Assembly: GCA_965649825.1 (NCBI GenBank)
Contig: OZ287700.1
Location: 1,302,001 to 1,366,000, forward strand
DNA from: Penicillus capitatus
Lineage: Eukaryota; Chlorophyta
Length of the DNA: 64,000 bases
Reading direction: 5' to 3'
A program made the position numbers and the translations under genes. The first letter of the stretch is position 1; each line of letters begins with the position of its first letter. Below are positions 11,500 through 23,445 of this stretch, in pieces. The notes under the pieces were generated by a model. It ran no database searches and was not told the origin of the DNA. It worked only from the letters and a program-made list of their open reading frames with translations.

Positions 11500-12783
11500 A
11501 TGGGTTCTGCCATTTCCCATTCCGCAGGTTCGTCCACGTCGACAGGGTGCACGGCGAAATGCCTCTGTAACAAACTACCAAACTTGCGCCGTCGTTGGCT
11601 GGAAAGCCTCGCTGCGATGGGCGGACAGTCTAGCGCTATCGTCACGGAAGCAAGACGGATGGATCTAGATGGCATCAGCAACGACGCTCGCACCGTCGCT
11701 CGGCAACTGAACCAAACATATCTACGCTGGGAGGAGTCGAATGTTTATCCTTCGGTCTTCGATTTCGTGGCGATGCAGACGCGTCTGCGATCTTTGACGT
11801 TAAGAAACATCGAAAACGACGCGCAGGTCGGTATCATCCTAAAAACGATTCCATATCTCGACACTCCGGCGACGGACGACTACGACCAATTGGTGACTGG
11901 TGGTCCACATGTCTTGCTGGCATCGTTTCGCCTTAGACGCGTGGTGCTCGGGATCGGGACAATCGATCGCTTGATCCATAGTCTTTTCCTAGAATGCACG
12001 GCCAATGTGTCTCTGACACTTTATGGGCTGCGGCGTATGGATGATCCGCAGAAGATAAGAGCCATCAAGAATCTCGTGAGTTTGAAGTTCGTCAATTTTT
12101 TGACGATGGATTATCCACTCTGGGTAAAGTGCATGGGAAAACTACAGAGCTTGTCGTTTGACAACGGAACAGTACGGGAGACTCACGAAGACTACACCGT
12201 GTTCTTCCCGAGAAGCTTGACGCATTTTTCATCCCGCGTCTGCAAAATGGATCAACGCATCGTGGATGCTATTCTTTACAACGGATATCTGCTGCATGAA
12301 CTGGAGCTCGATCTCCCGTGCCTCACAAAGGACATTCCCATTCGTTTCTGCTCGGGTCTGCGTATTTTGAAGATATCCGCTGTAGAATGCGATGGAGATG
12401 CCCTCCGCCAACTCTCTGTTAACAAGCATCTTTGCAACATCGATTTATGTGGATGCTTGAGAATGGAAGCAAAAAATCTATCCGCCTTCCATTCGCTGAG
12501 CCAACTCCATACAATTGCGATTTCCAACAGTTCTCTTGGGCAAGGGTGTTGTCATCTTCTTACTTCGTTGCACTGTCTTCGGTCTTTAGAGTTTTATGCC
12601 ACAAGGGGAATTGATCTTACAGAACTCGCAGGCGCGAATAACATCCGGAAACTCTCTTTAGTGAAATGCATCGATCTACTGTCTAAGGAGTTGGGTGATG
12701 ATCGAATGTCTGAGGAGTTGGATGGTTTTATGGCATCGGAACTTGTCGTGCAAAAACTTGATTCGCTTGCGATCGAGTTCTAA
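11500..12783 (+). CDS. LRR protein, paralogue 2, putative N-myristoylated
   Basis: An intronless 427-aa frame starting MGSAISHSAGSS, which meets the Gly2/Ser6 myristoylation pattern. It shares with paralogue 1 the central blocks (LTLYGLRRMDDPQKIRAIKN compared with LILYGPRCLNDFLKLMAIQN), then LELDLPCLTKDI and LKISAVECDGDALRQL. The same block order suggests a tandem duplication, since it lies 1.8 kb downstream on the same strand. It is a lineage-specific family with no recognised partner domain. Confidence 0.8.
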   Translation: MGSAISHSAGSSTSTGCTAKCLCNKLPNLRRRWLESLAAMGGQSSAIVTEARRMDLDGISNDARTVARQLNQTYLRWEESNVYPSVFDFVAMQTRLRSLTLRNIENDAQVGIILKTIPYLDTPATDDYDQLVTGGPHVLLASFRLRRVVLGIGTIDRLIHSLFLECTANVSLTLYGLRRMDDPQKIRAIKNLVSLKFVNFLTMDYPLWVKCMGKLQSLSFDNGTVRETHEDYTVFFPRSLTHFSSRVCKMDQRIVDAILYNGYLLHELELDLPCLTKDIPIRFCSGLRILKISAVECDGDALRQLSVNKHLCNIDLCGCLRMEAKNLSAFHSLSQLHTIAISNSSLGQGCCHLLTSLHCLRSLEFYATRGIDLTELAGANNIRKLSLVKCIDLLSKELGDDRMSEELDGFMASELVVQKLDSLAIEF

Positions 12784-13731
12784 CTCGATCGAAAACAAAC
12801 TTATGGGAGGGGTAGAAGTATTTGTTTGTGGTTTGAACGACAGAACTGGGATGTGTGTTTTGGACGTCGGCGTGGAAGAATAATCCGCTCAAGTTCGCTA
12901 CCGATACACAATTTTAGAGCTGTCTTTCTCGAAGTCGAAAATACCTCCTCTATGTTTACCGTACGTCACAAATAGACGGACATCGTGCACCAAATCCAGT
13001 TCCATTAGCTCTTCGGTGTATGCTTCTATGACTGGTTCTATGTAGCTCTAGAACGAAGCCATGAAGTTAAATCATGTAATATATATCATTTACGACTGCC
13101 ATGGGATTTGATTTTGATACAATTGCTTTTTTGTTTTAGCATTTTTCGGTGATTCTACTAGTTTTCTCTCCTTTGATGGGTGGACGTGCGCATCCGAGAA
13201 GAATCATCCCGTTGTATCACTTTATGAACTGTGTCGTCTGTTTTGGACGTCACTTTTCTAGCGGATTGGCTTTGACAGTGCAGAGAATGTGTATCCAAGA
13301 TCAGTCAGTACATGCATGCCTAATATTCTCTCTTTGACTTTCTTCTGCCCACATGCAGTAGCAGAATCTCTGCTGTTTGCAGTTTCCCTCTATTCCAATG
13401 ATCTCTGCACTAGTTTCGCTTGGAAAGAAGCCCTTTGATCGCTAGGCAGAAGACAGACGAGTGACTGCCAACCAGCCTTGGAAGACAACAGCAATGCCGT
13501 GCCAATGGGGACACGTGAACGAAGTCTTTGCTCACATGATATGTTGTTGCATTCAGACGATCGCACACAGACAACGTTCTTATATCAGGCAATCTGAAAT
13601 TTCATTTGTTGAACTCATCGCTATCTCTGGTTTACTTAATTCCTTGGCAAGCACTACAGTTCACTCTGTCCTGTTGTTGACACATTCTGTAGAGTTTCTG
13701 TCATACATGTGTGAAATCGATCAGTATCGGG
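12784..13731. other. Intergenic, AT-richer spacer
   Basis: About 950 bp with only short, unconvincing ORFs. Frame 13461-13994 overlaps the start of the TraB gene in another phase and is not supported by homology. Nothing else seen. Confidence 0.5.
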
Positions 13732-15016
13732 ATGGAGGGATGCTCATGCCCTTCCTTCACCGATACGTTGTACGACAGAGCGACGACGAAACACCTTCTG
13801 GCAGAGACGATGCGTATATCGCGTTCATCACTAGGATCCTGGCCGAAGACGTTGTTTCGCAACGCCGTCAGCACGATACGTCAGGACTACCGTTTTCTGT
13901 ACACCGTCCAGGCAAGCTGACAGAGATATCACATCCGATGAGATGTACCTTGTTTGCAACTAGGTTCGGACGACGGAAGAATCTCGGGACATAGTGACCG
14001 ACACACAGTCCTTTCTGCGCAATCCAACAAACGGGGCAGAGATATTTCTCGTGGGAACCGCGCACATCTCCAAGCGAAGTGCCAGAGAAGTCATATCTTC
14101 GGGAAGGGCACGGTGATAGAAATGGCTGGCTGGTTGTTCAGGTCCAAAATGTCATCCGGTCTGTGAAACCCGACACCATCTTTCTCGAACTCTGCGATGA
14201 ACGCGCCAAGAGACTCAAGTATATAGACCGACCTTCTATAAACAGGGTAGAATATGTGGTACCTGACAAGGGATGAAGACAAGGGCGATAAATCCATCAT
14301 CGATGAGGTGTTGAAGATGTTCTCTTCTCCACCGGGAACCTTTGGAGAGCTCTTCATGAGGAGTATGTACAAGTGAAGACGCTATCGATCGTGCTATCTC
14401 TTTTTGATGTGACGTGCGTTGTGGTTTAGATATCTAGAGGTTGTTGGTTTTAATCCGGGGGCGGAGTTCAGGGTCGCTCTAAAAGAGGCAGAAGCCCGGC
14501 AGGCAAAAGTCGTTTTGGGTGATCAACCTGTCGGCGTCACGATGCAAAAGCTTTCAGATGCGATGACATTGTCAGAAGTCTTCTCGCTAATGACGGGCAG
14601 TCTGCAAGTACGGCATCTCACTCTTGTCAAGTGTGACATTTGAGCGAGTCCTTAGCCTCCGCCCAAAGAGCTCCGAGAACTCTTCAGAAATATGAGCTCG
14701 TTGGATACGTACGTGTTGCTCTATGTGTCATCACATCTGCTCGACATGTTGTTGCAGCCTTGTGGAGGGAATAAAGAGGCGGCCATTGGTGAAGGCGATG
14801 AAGGATAACTTGGAAGAAACGAATCCAAATCTCGTCAAGGTTCATTCCCTTCTCTTTCGCTTTCTTGAAATCGCGGTTCAGATTCTGGTCCATGAGAGAG
14901 ATGCGTATATGGTGGAGAAACTCTATCAGTTAGAAGGCCGCGTCGTGGGCGTGGTTGGACTGGGACACCTGGATGGAATCGAGCGTTTGTGGGAGAGCAA
15001 ACAGGGTTCATTGTAA
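13732..15016 (+). CDS. TraB-domain protein (TRABD-like)
   Basis: Predicted 310 aa from eight exons: 13732-13911, 13964-14089, 14142-14218, 14271-14372, 14430-14607, 14656-14708, 14758-14839 and 14882-15016. Introns are 42-57 nt; the first begins GCAAG rather than GT. The TraB family is a membrane-linked protein family of bacteria, plants and animals. Its signatures are present in order: FLVGTAHISKRSAREV, VKPDTIFLELCDERAKRL, GFNPGAEFRVALKEAEARQA, VLGDQPV and VVGVVGLGHLDGIERLW. The N-terminal 40 residues are Arg/Ser-rich and could target an organelle. The exact first exon is uncertain. The stop is 16 bp from the convergent DUF3754 gene. Confidence 0.85.
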
Positions 15017-15032
15017 CCGTGGCTGTCTACAT

Positions 15033-18000
15033 CTACATCGCCTTATGATGTGACTGTAACTTGGAATTTTCCCGCGATGTCGTTTGGACAGAGCCTTCCA
15101 AGAGTTTGCTCCAGTATGACCGGACATTCTTTCCTGCTTGAGTCGGTGAGGCAGCGATGAAAGATTCTCCGTATCCAGCCACAAAAGAGACGCGGACGAG
15201 GCCCAGTTTCCGCAACTGACGCAGTGCATCGTCAACATCAAATGTGATCTGCACTGCAAAATTGGAAAGAGAGGATGGTTGCTGTGAGGACCTTGTCTTC
15301 GAGAGTCCTCAGCATGTCTGTCAGCTTCTGTTTGATTTCATCTTTTCGCAATGCAGCTTTGCTTGAGAACAGCAGAGAATATGCCAATGCACACTACGAC
15401 CAGTATTTTCAGCAGCAGTGACACGATAGCCGCTTGCCTGTTTGAATTGCTGAAGATAAGCAGAGTGTGCCAGATATGCCAATGCTCCTTCTTGGCCGGC
15501 AATCGTGCGTCTCCTCAATAGATCGTTCAAGAAATTGTCATACCTGCGATACAGATATGAGAATCTCTGTTTTCAGCTGCTGTCATCACTGACCTATCGT
15601 ACATCTTCTTGTAGCCCATGATAACGCGGATACCATAAACGACAAGAGTCGTGATGGTGACAATGTCAAAGAGAACGGATGTGAATCGAGCATGAGCAGC
15701 CAATGCTACACAGTCGCTGTGTTTGATATCTGACCACGAATCGGTAAAGAATACTCACAGACGACCCCAACAAGTGTGATGAGATCGAGGCGCAGTCCAT
15801 CCAGTGGACGAAATTGCAACAGCTTGGCTGGCACCACCGCTTTCCAGATGGGAATCTGTACTGGCAAGAGCCATGCGGTGAAAACCGACAACGTGCGTCC
15901 TGGCTTACAGGGATTTCACTGTAGATTCGGATCTGGATGTTTTTTCGCTCCTCAATTCTCGGAGGATTTGGACCTTTGATTTTCTAAAAGCCTTTCTAAC
16001 AATCCTGGATCGTCGACAGTTGCAGAGGCACCTGTTTGAGTTGATCAATCGGCGATTCTTTGTCTTGGTATCGATAGACGACAACGAGATGCTCGAAGGT
16101 GGGCTCCTGCAATTCGACCTTTCTGAGCAGTCCTGACGGTCCATCCTTGATCACGCCACCTATACACATCATTCAGATCTGCATGGTTGGGAGTATACAT
16201 TGGTACCAATGGTGTTCGGCAGGGCGATTCTGCTGAGATAGACAGGATCTCCTCCCTCCTTTACCGGCCACACCGCATCAAAATGTTCGATTGGCAATGC
16301 ATCTAACTACAAAGTCGTTTTTCTTTCCGTCGATAACATACAGACGTATCTCACTCTTGGAATATATCCCCAATCGGCAAGGGTGACTAACGTGCCGCCT
16401 CCAAATGCCATCATCTAAACAGAGACCGCTGTTCGACAGATACACGACTGAAATCACGACTCTTGGAGAGATTCCCCATTCGTTCATAGAGACAAGGACA
16501 TCTTTGCCTGCGCGTTTGATCTTTTTCCATGATCTTCGATCAATTTGCAGCTGCCGACTCATGATCCCCTCTGCCACATAGAGAGATCCAAACTGCTCAG
16601 TTAAGCTCGGATCTGTCTCATCCTTCACTCCGATCTTTTTCAACACCAGCTTAATTGCGTTCGTTAAGAACATCCAGAGGTACAGGATTCCATCCTTCAA
16701 AGTACTGAAGGCAGACTTCACGACGAGCAGTTGCAGATAGTCCATCATTGGCAAGAACAGTCTTCTGAATTCTGTCTTCACGCCGTAGCTACACCACACA
16801 GCAGACATGAGAACTGGATGTTTCATGAACTTCTGCACATCCGGGAAGAAGACAATGATCACGGAGAAGGCGCACCTTACCCTCTCTTGAAAGTAAGCAT
16901 GGGACGAACTTCGGCTGGCAGATCATCACTCACTTCTCCCCGAACAAACCCAGCTAGAGCACACACCGTGCAGGCACTGGACTGGACAAGTCACCATTCG
17001 ACTTACCATCCATCTTGGATGTATCTGCCTTGATGAAGATCTGCGAGAGGTAGTCTGAGTTTAGACTGCGGGACAATGCCACGTCTCGGACATCCAGTTG
17101 ATCATAATGCGCACGCGCCAAGAGCTTCTTAAGACATTGAACGAACTCCCTAGATGTTGGATGATCTTCATGGAATGCCTGATGTGCGCAGACGATATGA
17201 CCAGTCGGCTTCTCTTGCTTTCTTGTTGATCTTGTGGTAACGTAGTTTCTTTTGCCTTTCCTGGAATTCTACCTCCAAGTTCTCACTTGGTTGTCTTTGT
17301 TTGCCGAACAGAGGTAACAGTCCATGGAGCATTTCTGGAAACCCATTCGAATCGCTCGCCTTTATCTCTTCCATGGACGATTCAACAATCGATTCCATAC
17401 TCTCCGACACCTGTATGTCTACAGTGCAGTATTTCTCTCACTCTTTTGCTGTGAAGGGACCTCGTCTGTATCAAGCTTGCCGATGACATGTTCCAAATCA
17501 TTCGCCTTCTGAAAAGCATTCAGCGCCTCGTCGGCATCCAGCTGACATTCAAACCTGAGCCAGTTACACTGTGTTCACAATCGAGTTGTTGCAGAGGCGT
17601 TACTGAAGGATGCACTCCATTCCTGCCAGAACAGGGCGAATGCTGTTCCAGTCGTTCTTACACATATCCTAAGCACGGCATCTTGAATCTTATGCACAAG
17701 AATACTGTCCATGGCAGAAGGACCTCGCAGAGAGTCCAGATCTGATCTTTGGGGACTGGAATGTGCGTCTGATGCTTCACTTGGATACGAGATACCGAAC
17801 TGACAGCTGTACATGGCACGAATACATCCGTCGATGTCGTTTCCACAAGGCATACGTTGTTCTTTCTCTTGCTTCTGCGCTCTTATGATGAAGACTGTAT
17901 CTGAGATGCGTTTTTGCCTCTGTCGCCCGAGGCCTTTTCGCAGACACGGCTGTCGCAGGGATAGAAGACGACGTTTCATGGAGAGTGGCCAAATCGGATG

Positions 18001-18208
18001 GGGTGACTGCAGCAATGAGGTTGGCCAGAACATCCGAGTGCAGCAACGCGGCATTGATGGAACTGCACCGTGAGATGATGTGACGACCGATACCACATAT
18101 AACATGCGCTACACACACGCCGTCTTCAAATGAAGGACACTCGGTAAGGTACGTCTTTACGATAAGAGCGAGAAAATGTGCAGCGCGTTGCAATATTTCT
18201 TGCTCCAA
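15033..18208 (-). CDS. DUF3754 / TMEM143-like membrane protein, many exons
   Basis: A multi-exon gene whose pieces fit the DUF3754 family (animal TMEM143, mitochondrial; also in plants and bacteria; role unknown). In order from the 3' half of the protein: VELQEPTFEHLVVVYRYQD at ~16.1 kb, IPIWKAVVPAKLLQFRPLD at ~15.85 kb, a hydrophobic segment SVLFDIVTITTLVVYGIRV at ~15.65 kb, YDNFLNDLLRRRTIAGQEG at ~15.5 kb and ITFDVDDALRQLRKLGLV at ~15.23 kb. The upstream region 16.3-18.2 kb supplies a long N-terminal part, including SESMESIVESSMEEIKASDS. I did not solve every splice site, and the part above about 17.5 kb could be a separate gene. Confidence 0.7.
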
Positions 18209-18989
18209 GTAGTCATGTTAAAGATTGACTTGAGCACAGGGCGCGCCGAACGAAGAACGAACGAACTCTGTGTCACATCAATGCGAAATGCTTTTGCTCT
18301 TTGTCCAGACGAGATTTGACTACTGTAAGATCTTCTAGCTGCTCGTGATTGGTCGAAAATTAAACGATTGTTTTCATGTTATCAGACAGCGACGACGCCA
18401 GGGATGTGACGTGGAGAGGAACTGTTAGAACATGGAACGTCACTGTCGAATGACGTGACGTTATTCTATATACTCACGTACAGACTCACCTGTAAGAATA
18501 CCCGACCGTTTCATCTCTACTCGCGGCCTCGACGCGCGTATACCTCTCGCGGCACCCCTCGGTCCTAACAGAACATTGATGCATTCGGTCTTCGAAATGG
18601 TGTCATTCGGAATCCCTACAGCGTCCTTGGCATTCCAACTTCCGAGATCCATCGCAGATCGACTGAGAAATCGCCATCTCGAGACGAAACTAATGACGGT
18701 TCGCGCAAAAAACCATAAAGAAAACCGGTATGCAGGCAAATCGTTTCTCGACAATGCAATGTTCTTTTTACGGTTACCGCATCCCGAACTGCAGAACTCA
18801 GTCGGCTATCAGACGAGAACTTTTCCACACTATCGACCAAAGCAAGGCTTCACCAAAAACGGGGACGCCTGTGCAAGTGACCGATTGTCTCACGCATCTC
18901 ACAAAAATCATGTTCGACATTTCAGACAGCCCAAGGAAAAGGCCCAAATGGTCTCACTGTGCATCAGGCCATGAACAAAGTGTTACTTC
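18209..18989. other. Intergenic or unresolved exons
   Basis: About 780 bp upstream of the DUF3754 gene. ORFs occur on both strands (18461-18754 minus, 18576-18974 plus). Neither has a recognisable family or a convincing splice partner, although the plus-strand frame may feed the membrane-segment exon at 18990-19160. Confidence 0.35.
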
Positions 18990-19160
18990 GATAGCGATGA
19001 GAGTATAGATGACTCTGGAGAATGGGTTCTTGCAGTTCTTGGTGGCAGACTTCTTTTTGTCTTGCTTGCTTTGATTGGATTAGGTTTCGGTATCACCGTG
19101 GAGTCTATCTTCCACTCGTTGTATGCTCGCCACCAATGCCTCTCGTCTGTAGGTCTTTAC
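18990..19160 (+). CDS. Possible exon of a small membrane protein
   Basis: A plus-strand frame encodes an acidic stretch (SDESIDDSGEW) followed by a clear hydrophobic helix (VLAVLGGRLLFVLLALIGLG) and a short tail. A stop lies in frame just upstream near 18974, so a 5' exon with an unresolved splice site is needed. It ends next to the minus-strand gene stop at 19167. Treat as a candidate exon only. Confidence 0.3.
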
Positions 19161-19166
19161 GTCACA

Positions 19167-20480
19167 TCATTTACAGCAGTTACCGTTCGAAGATGTGTCG
19201 GATCGATGCTCTAGAGAGACTGTTGCACATCTTGGAGGTATTGTGTTTCCTTCCAGCTTATAGTTGTTTGTGATGCCCTCGATGGCGTAGCGGCCATTTG
19301 GAAGGGAAGGATCATCCAACACACAAAAGACCCATGGAAGCTCCGATACATAGTTTCCAGAACCGTCTTCAGTTCTGGAGCGATCCAGAGTGCCGGAAAC
19401 CTTCTAGTCTCCAATCCCAGACAGATCTCCACCGACTCACCTGGACAGCAGATGATTGATTGCCTGAAAGAGAAACGATGCTGACCTGCGAGGGTCTTTA
19501 ACGAACAATGGCTCAAGATCTTCACGAATGCATCCTTGGAGATGTCCAACTCGCGGACGACGTCCACAGCCTGAAGGAAATCTTGTGTGTCGTCTGGAGT
19601 CTCCGCTCGAGATGCTTCTGCCTCTTCTGCCTTCTCTTCTTCAACTTCGTCTTCTGCCTTTTCCTCTGCCTCCTCTACCTTTTCTTCAGTCTCTGACTCC
19701 TAGGGAGCCGGAACGGAGGCATCTGAAAGACTGCTCGGCTGCCAGGGCTCTAGAGAGACACAAACGGGATGTTTCTTTCGACCGACATTCTTCGAGGGAG
19801 ACCGAAGGCGGTGCGCTCCGAGAAGTTGTTCAGCTCCAGTCGGATCTCTTCTTCGTATGCGCGCTGTATAGCCACATCTTCTGCAAGCTCGTCCCGCTGC
19901 TGTTCCTCATTGTTAGCAGCCGTGTTCGGAGGCAGTTCAGATGCAGCGGCCGGTGCCAAGGGCACTGGTTCAGCAGGCGTCGTTGCCAGATCTCCTTCCT
20001 GACCCGGTTCGTCGTCGTAGATCTGATGCTCCATATATGTCGAGTAGCTCGAATCCAAGGCCGAGGCGGCATTGACAGTTTCCGAGTCCGCAGGCGAGAG
20101 CATCATTTCCGAAACCACGGGACCCAGAACAGACGACTGGATCTCGTTCTGCACGCTCTCATCTCCTAGACCCGCACAGACATTGCTGCAATGCCAAGGG
20201 ACCAAAGCGAAAACGTGTGTAGGTCTGGGCGACGGAGATCGTGTCGATCTGTCCGGGCGGGAAGTAGCACTGGTAGGCGGAGAGAAATCCCCCGTCGGAC
20301 GAAATCAACGTCAGCTGCGCAGCAATTTCCACGACCATCGAACGAGCGAAGGCGTTCCAGACGAACCTGGAGAGGATAGTGCACCTCGCGTTCCTTCAGG
20401 TCTCCTTCAACGATGACGTGCAGAAGGATACCACATCGACCAGGGTTGATCACGCTTTCGACCCAGAGGTCCTGCTTCAT
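19167..20480 (-). CDS. Unknown protein with acidic low-complexity middle
   Basis: Six exons give a consistent 361-aa frame: 20480-20367, 20314-20203, 20165-19762, 19699-19526, 19485-19441 and 19403-19167. Introns are 37-62 nt. The N-terminal ~75 residues look like a beta-rich globular domain (NPGRCGILLHVIVEGD, then YQCYFPPGQIDTISV). A long acidic Glu/Ala/Ser region follows, with EETEEKVEEAEEKAEDEVEE-like composition. The C-terminal block contains ELPWVFCVLDDPSLPNGRYA. I do not recognise the family. Its start codon is only 18 bp from the divergent GST start, so the two genes must share a very short promoter or have overlapping 5' ends. Confidence 0.6.
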
Positions 20481-20498
20481 CTGTGTGGAGAGAATCTG

Positions 20499-21532
20499 AT
20501 GCTCCGGCGTGTGGTTTCCGCCGTACTGCGAACGCCTTTCGTCCGAACGCGAATCGACGCGGCCTCGCGTCGCGGAATCGCGAGGGCGACGGCGCATGAC
20601 CGTTTGCTTTACTGGGGGTCGGGATCTGTCTACTGCTGGCGAGCGATGATCGTCTTGGAAGAAAAGGGGCTTCCGTACGAGGGCAAACTTCTCGAATTTT
20701 CAAAGAGTCGCATCCTTCTCCCCATCTCTGTCACAGACAACATGTTGTAAAATCTAGAGGAGCACAAATCACCAGAGGTCATGGCGTTGAATCCGAGAGG
20801 ACAACTTCCAACGTTTAAAGATGGAGATGTCGTGCTGAACGAATCGGGTGCCATCGTCATGTACTTGGAGAACCAGTATCCTGAAAAACCGCTTCTCCCG
20901 TCGACTCCGGTCGAAAAAGCAAAAGTCGTTGTTGCACGCACATCCCCTATCCTTCGACGGATGCTCGGCCCAGGTGTTACAGCGATGCTTCGAAGCCATC
21001 GTAACAGACATGAAGCAACGAAACTACACTTATTCTATGGTAGGGTATCGATCTGTTAACCAGCAGGAAGCATCCGAATCGTGTCACAGAGGAAGGAACT
21101 GGAGAATCAACATGCTCAGCAGCAGATCGAAGAAATCAAGGTATGGTCGACCGACTGGAACATCAGATCAGCACTGCGTGCCTCCAGGCAGAGATGGCCC
21201 TGTGGGATGCATATCTGGGTGCGCAGAGATACGCAGCAACAGACGCATTCACTCTCGCAGGTACTGCTCCTCGGCAACTGTATCTTTCTGCAAGTGCCAC
21301 GTTTCGCTAGATGCGATGTTGGCGCCGATGCTCTTGATTCTGGCAAGGTTTGGAATGTCATTCAAAGACTATCCTAACGTAAAAAAGTACTGCGAGATGA
21401 TACGGGCAAGCACGGATCTCGCTTGTTCGTCCCTGAGCTGTGTGTGTTCAGGACTATCCATCTGTGACGAAGACCTCTCCCCCACACTGGGTTGGCGCCG
21501 AACCTGCATATTCGTTCATGAATTTTCTGTAG
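20499..21532 (+). CDS. Glutathione S-transferase (rho-like), probable organelle presequence
   Basis: Conjugates glutathione to electrophiles. The predicted protein is 246 aa in seven exons: 20499-20706, 20758-20924, 20974-21039, 21090-21140, 21188-21260, 21311-21405 and 21452-21532. The last intron begins GCAAG (GC-AG). A basic, acid-free N-terminus (MLRRVVSAVLRTPFVRTRID) looks like a mitochondrial or plastid presequence. The thioredoxin-fold domain follows, with LLYWGSGSVYCWRAMIVLEE and NPRGQLPTFKDGDVVLNES. The helical C-domain includes AATDAFTLADAMLAPMLLIL and the PSVTKTSPPHWV ending typical of GSTs. Confidence 0.9.
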
Positions 21533-21747
21533 TCTTGGATATTCTTTCTTCGATTTGAATGACACTCGGCAAGAGATGCCATTGGGGTGGCAGTAGTATA
21601 CAATGAAACTTCTTTGTGGTTTTCTGAGTCCTGCATGTTTAAAGCGAGTCGATCGAACACACCTCTAGCAACCTGGACTGGGATGCATAAGGGACGTCTT
21701 ATACTGATCTTCGACGCGTTCGTTATCGCGAGCTACATCGTCTACTC

Positions 21748-21925
21748 TGTCTGTACAGTCGCCACAAATGAGATGGCTAAACAGCTTAACAGGTGTCTGT
21801 ACAATTGCCACAAATGAGATGGCCTAAACAGCTTAACAGGTGTCTGTACAATTGCCACAAATGAGATGGCCTAAACAGCTTAACAGGTGTCTGTACAATT
21901 GCCATTAATGAGATGGCCTAAACAG
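21748..21925. repeat. 47-bp tandem repeat, about four copies
   Basis: The unit contains TGTCTGTACAATTGCCACAA followed by ATGAGATGGCCTAAACAG and a linker. The first and last copies are diverged or partial. It lies about 215 bp after the GST stop and begins a 2.5 kb repeat-rich block. Confidence 0.85.
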
Positions 21926-22129
21926 AGAATCCCTCTTTTTATTAAACAGAACGGGACAGAATGCAATCGAATCAGCACTACATCACCAAGGTTATAAAAT
22001 CTAGTTTGTTTAAGTCCAGAGTTTTTAAATGCCCAAAAGATATGCAAAAACGCCATATAATTATTCGTCCAGAGGTAATTGATAATACCGCCCAACAACT
22101 GAAATGCACGGGATCGGCTTGATAAAAGG

Positions 22130-22560
22130 CTGTCTGCTGATGTCAGATCGAAAACTATATGCTGCTGGAGGCTGCTGGAGGCTTCATCTCAGGTAAGTCA
22201 TCCCCATCACATGCTGTTGGATGTCGGATCGAAAATGTTGTATGCTGCTGGAGGCTGCTGGAGGCTTCATTGCAGGTAAGTCATCTTCGTCATAGCTGTT
22301 GGATGTCGGATCGAAAATTATATGCTGCTGGAGGCTGCTGGAGGCTGCTGGAGGCTGCTGGAGGCTTCATTGCAGGTAAGTCATCTTCGTCATAGCTGTT
22401 GGATGTCGGATCGAATAGGTTGTATGCTGCTGGAGGCTGCTGGAGGCTTCATTGCAGGTAAGTCATCTTCGTCATAGCTGTTGGATGTCGGATCGAAAAT
22501 TATATGCTGCTGGAGGCTGCTGGAGGCTGCTGGAGGCTGCTGGAGGCTTCGTCATTAGAT
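22130..22560. repeat. Nested minisatellite with TGCTGGAGGC runs
   Basis: Higher-order units contain TTGGATGTCGGATCGAAAA, then TATGCTGCTGGAGGC, TTCATTGCAGGTAAGTCATC and TTCGTCATAGC. Within each unit the TGCTGGAGGC core is repeated two to four times, so the higher-order unit length varies. A 60-78 codon frame passes through but is explained by the repeat. Confidence 0.85.
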
Positions 22561-22850
22561 ATTGGACGCTCGATCGCAGGTCCTGGTCTTCATCGCACGC
22601 TCTCGGATGTTCGATCTGATAGGTGGTCGTCTTCATCAAAGCCCTCGGATGTCCGATCGAATGGTTGATCGTCTTCATCGATGTCCTGGTCTTCTTCGCA
22701 AGCTCTCGGATCTCATATTTGATAGGCAGTGGTCTTCATAGCAAGCTTTCAGATCTCGTATTTGATAGGCAGTGGTCTTCATCGCACGCTCTCGGATGTT
22801 CGATCTGATAGGTAGTCGTCTTCATCATAGCCCTCGGATGTCCGATCAGA
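22561..22850. repeat. Degenerate repeats related to flanking minisatellites
   Basis: Diverged copies of a unit with TCTCGGATGTTCGATCTGAT and GGTCGTCTTCATCG recur at irregular spacing, bridging the nested minisatellite and the regular 71-bp array. Confidence 0.7.
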
Positions 22851-23445
22851 GGCTGCCAATGTTTCATCGTCGGTCGTCGTCTTCATCGATGGGCTGTCCG
22901 ATTCCGGATCATAGATCAGAGGCTGCCAGTTGCTTCATCGTCGGTCGTCGTCTTCATCGATGGGCTGTCCGATTCCGGATCATAGATCAGAGGCTGCCAG
23001 TTGCTTCATCGTCGGTCGTCGTCTTCATCGATGGGCTGTCCGATTCCGGATCATAGATCAGAGGCTGCCAGTTGCTTCATCGTCGGTCGTCGTCTTCATC
23101 GATGGGCTGTCCGATTCCGGATCATAGATCAGAGGCTGCCAGTTGCTTCATCGTCGGTCGTCGTCTTCATCGATGGGCTGTCCGATTCCGGATCATAGAT
23201 CAGAGGCTGCCAGTTGCTTCATCGTCGGTCGTCGTCTTCATCGATGGGCTGTCCGATTCCGGATCATAGATCAGAGGCTGCCAGTTGCTTCATCGTCGGT
23301 CGTCGTCTTCATCGATGGGCTGTCGAGTTTCGGATCGTAGGATGTCTGCTGCCAGATGCTTCATCGTCGGTCGTCGTCTTCATCGATGGGCTGTCGAGTT
23401 TCGGATCGTAGGATGTCTGCTGCCAGATGCTTCATCGTAGGTTGT
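22847..23445. repeat. 71-bp tandem repeat array
   Basis: About eight head-to-tail units of 71 bp. Each unit contains GGCTGCCAGTTGCTTCATCG, then TCGGTCGTCGTCTTCATCGA and TGGGCTGTCCGATTCCGGAT. Five central units look identical. The last two carry shared changes (TCGAGTTTCGGATCGTAGGA). The period is not a multiple of three, so overlapping 65-codon frames recur every 71 bp; they are not genes. Confidence 0.95.

Noticed and set aside
22930-23411. Series of 65-aa ORFs spaced 71 bp apart
   Set aside because: They are the same frame recurring through the 71-bp repeat, with no independent coding evidence.
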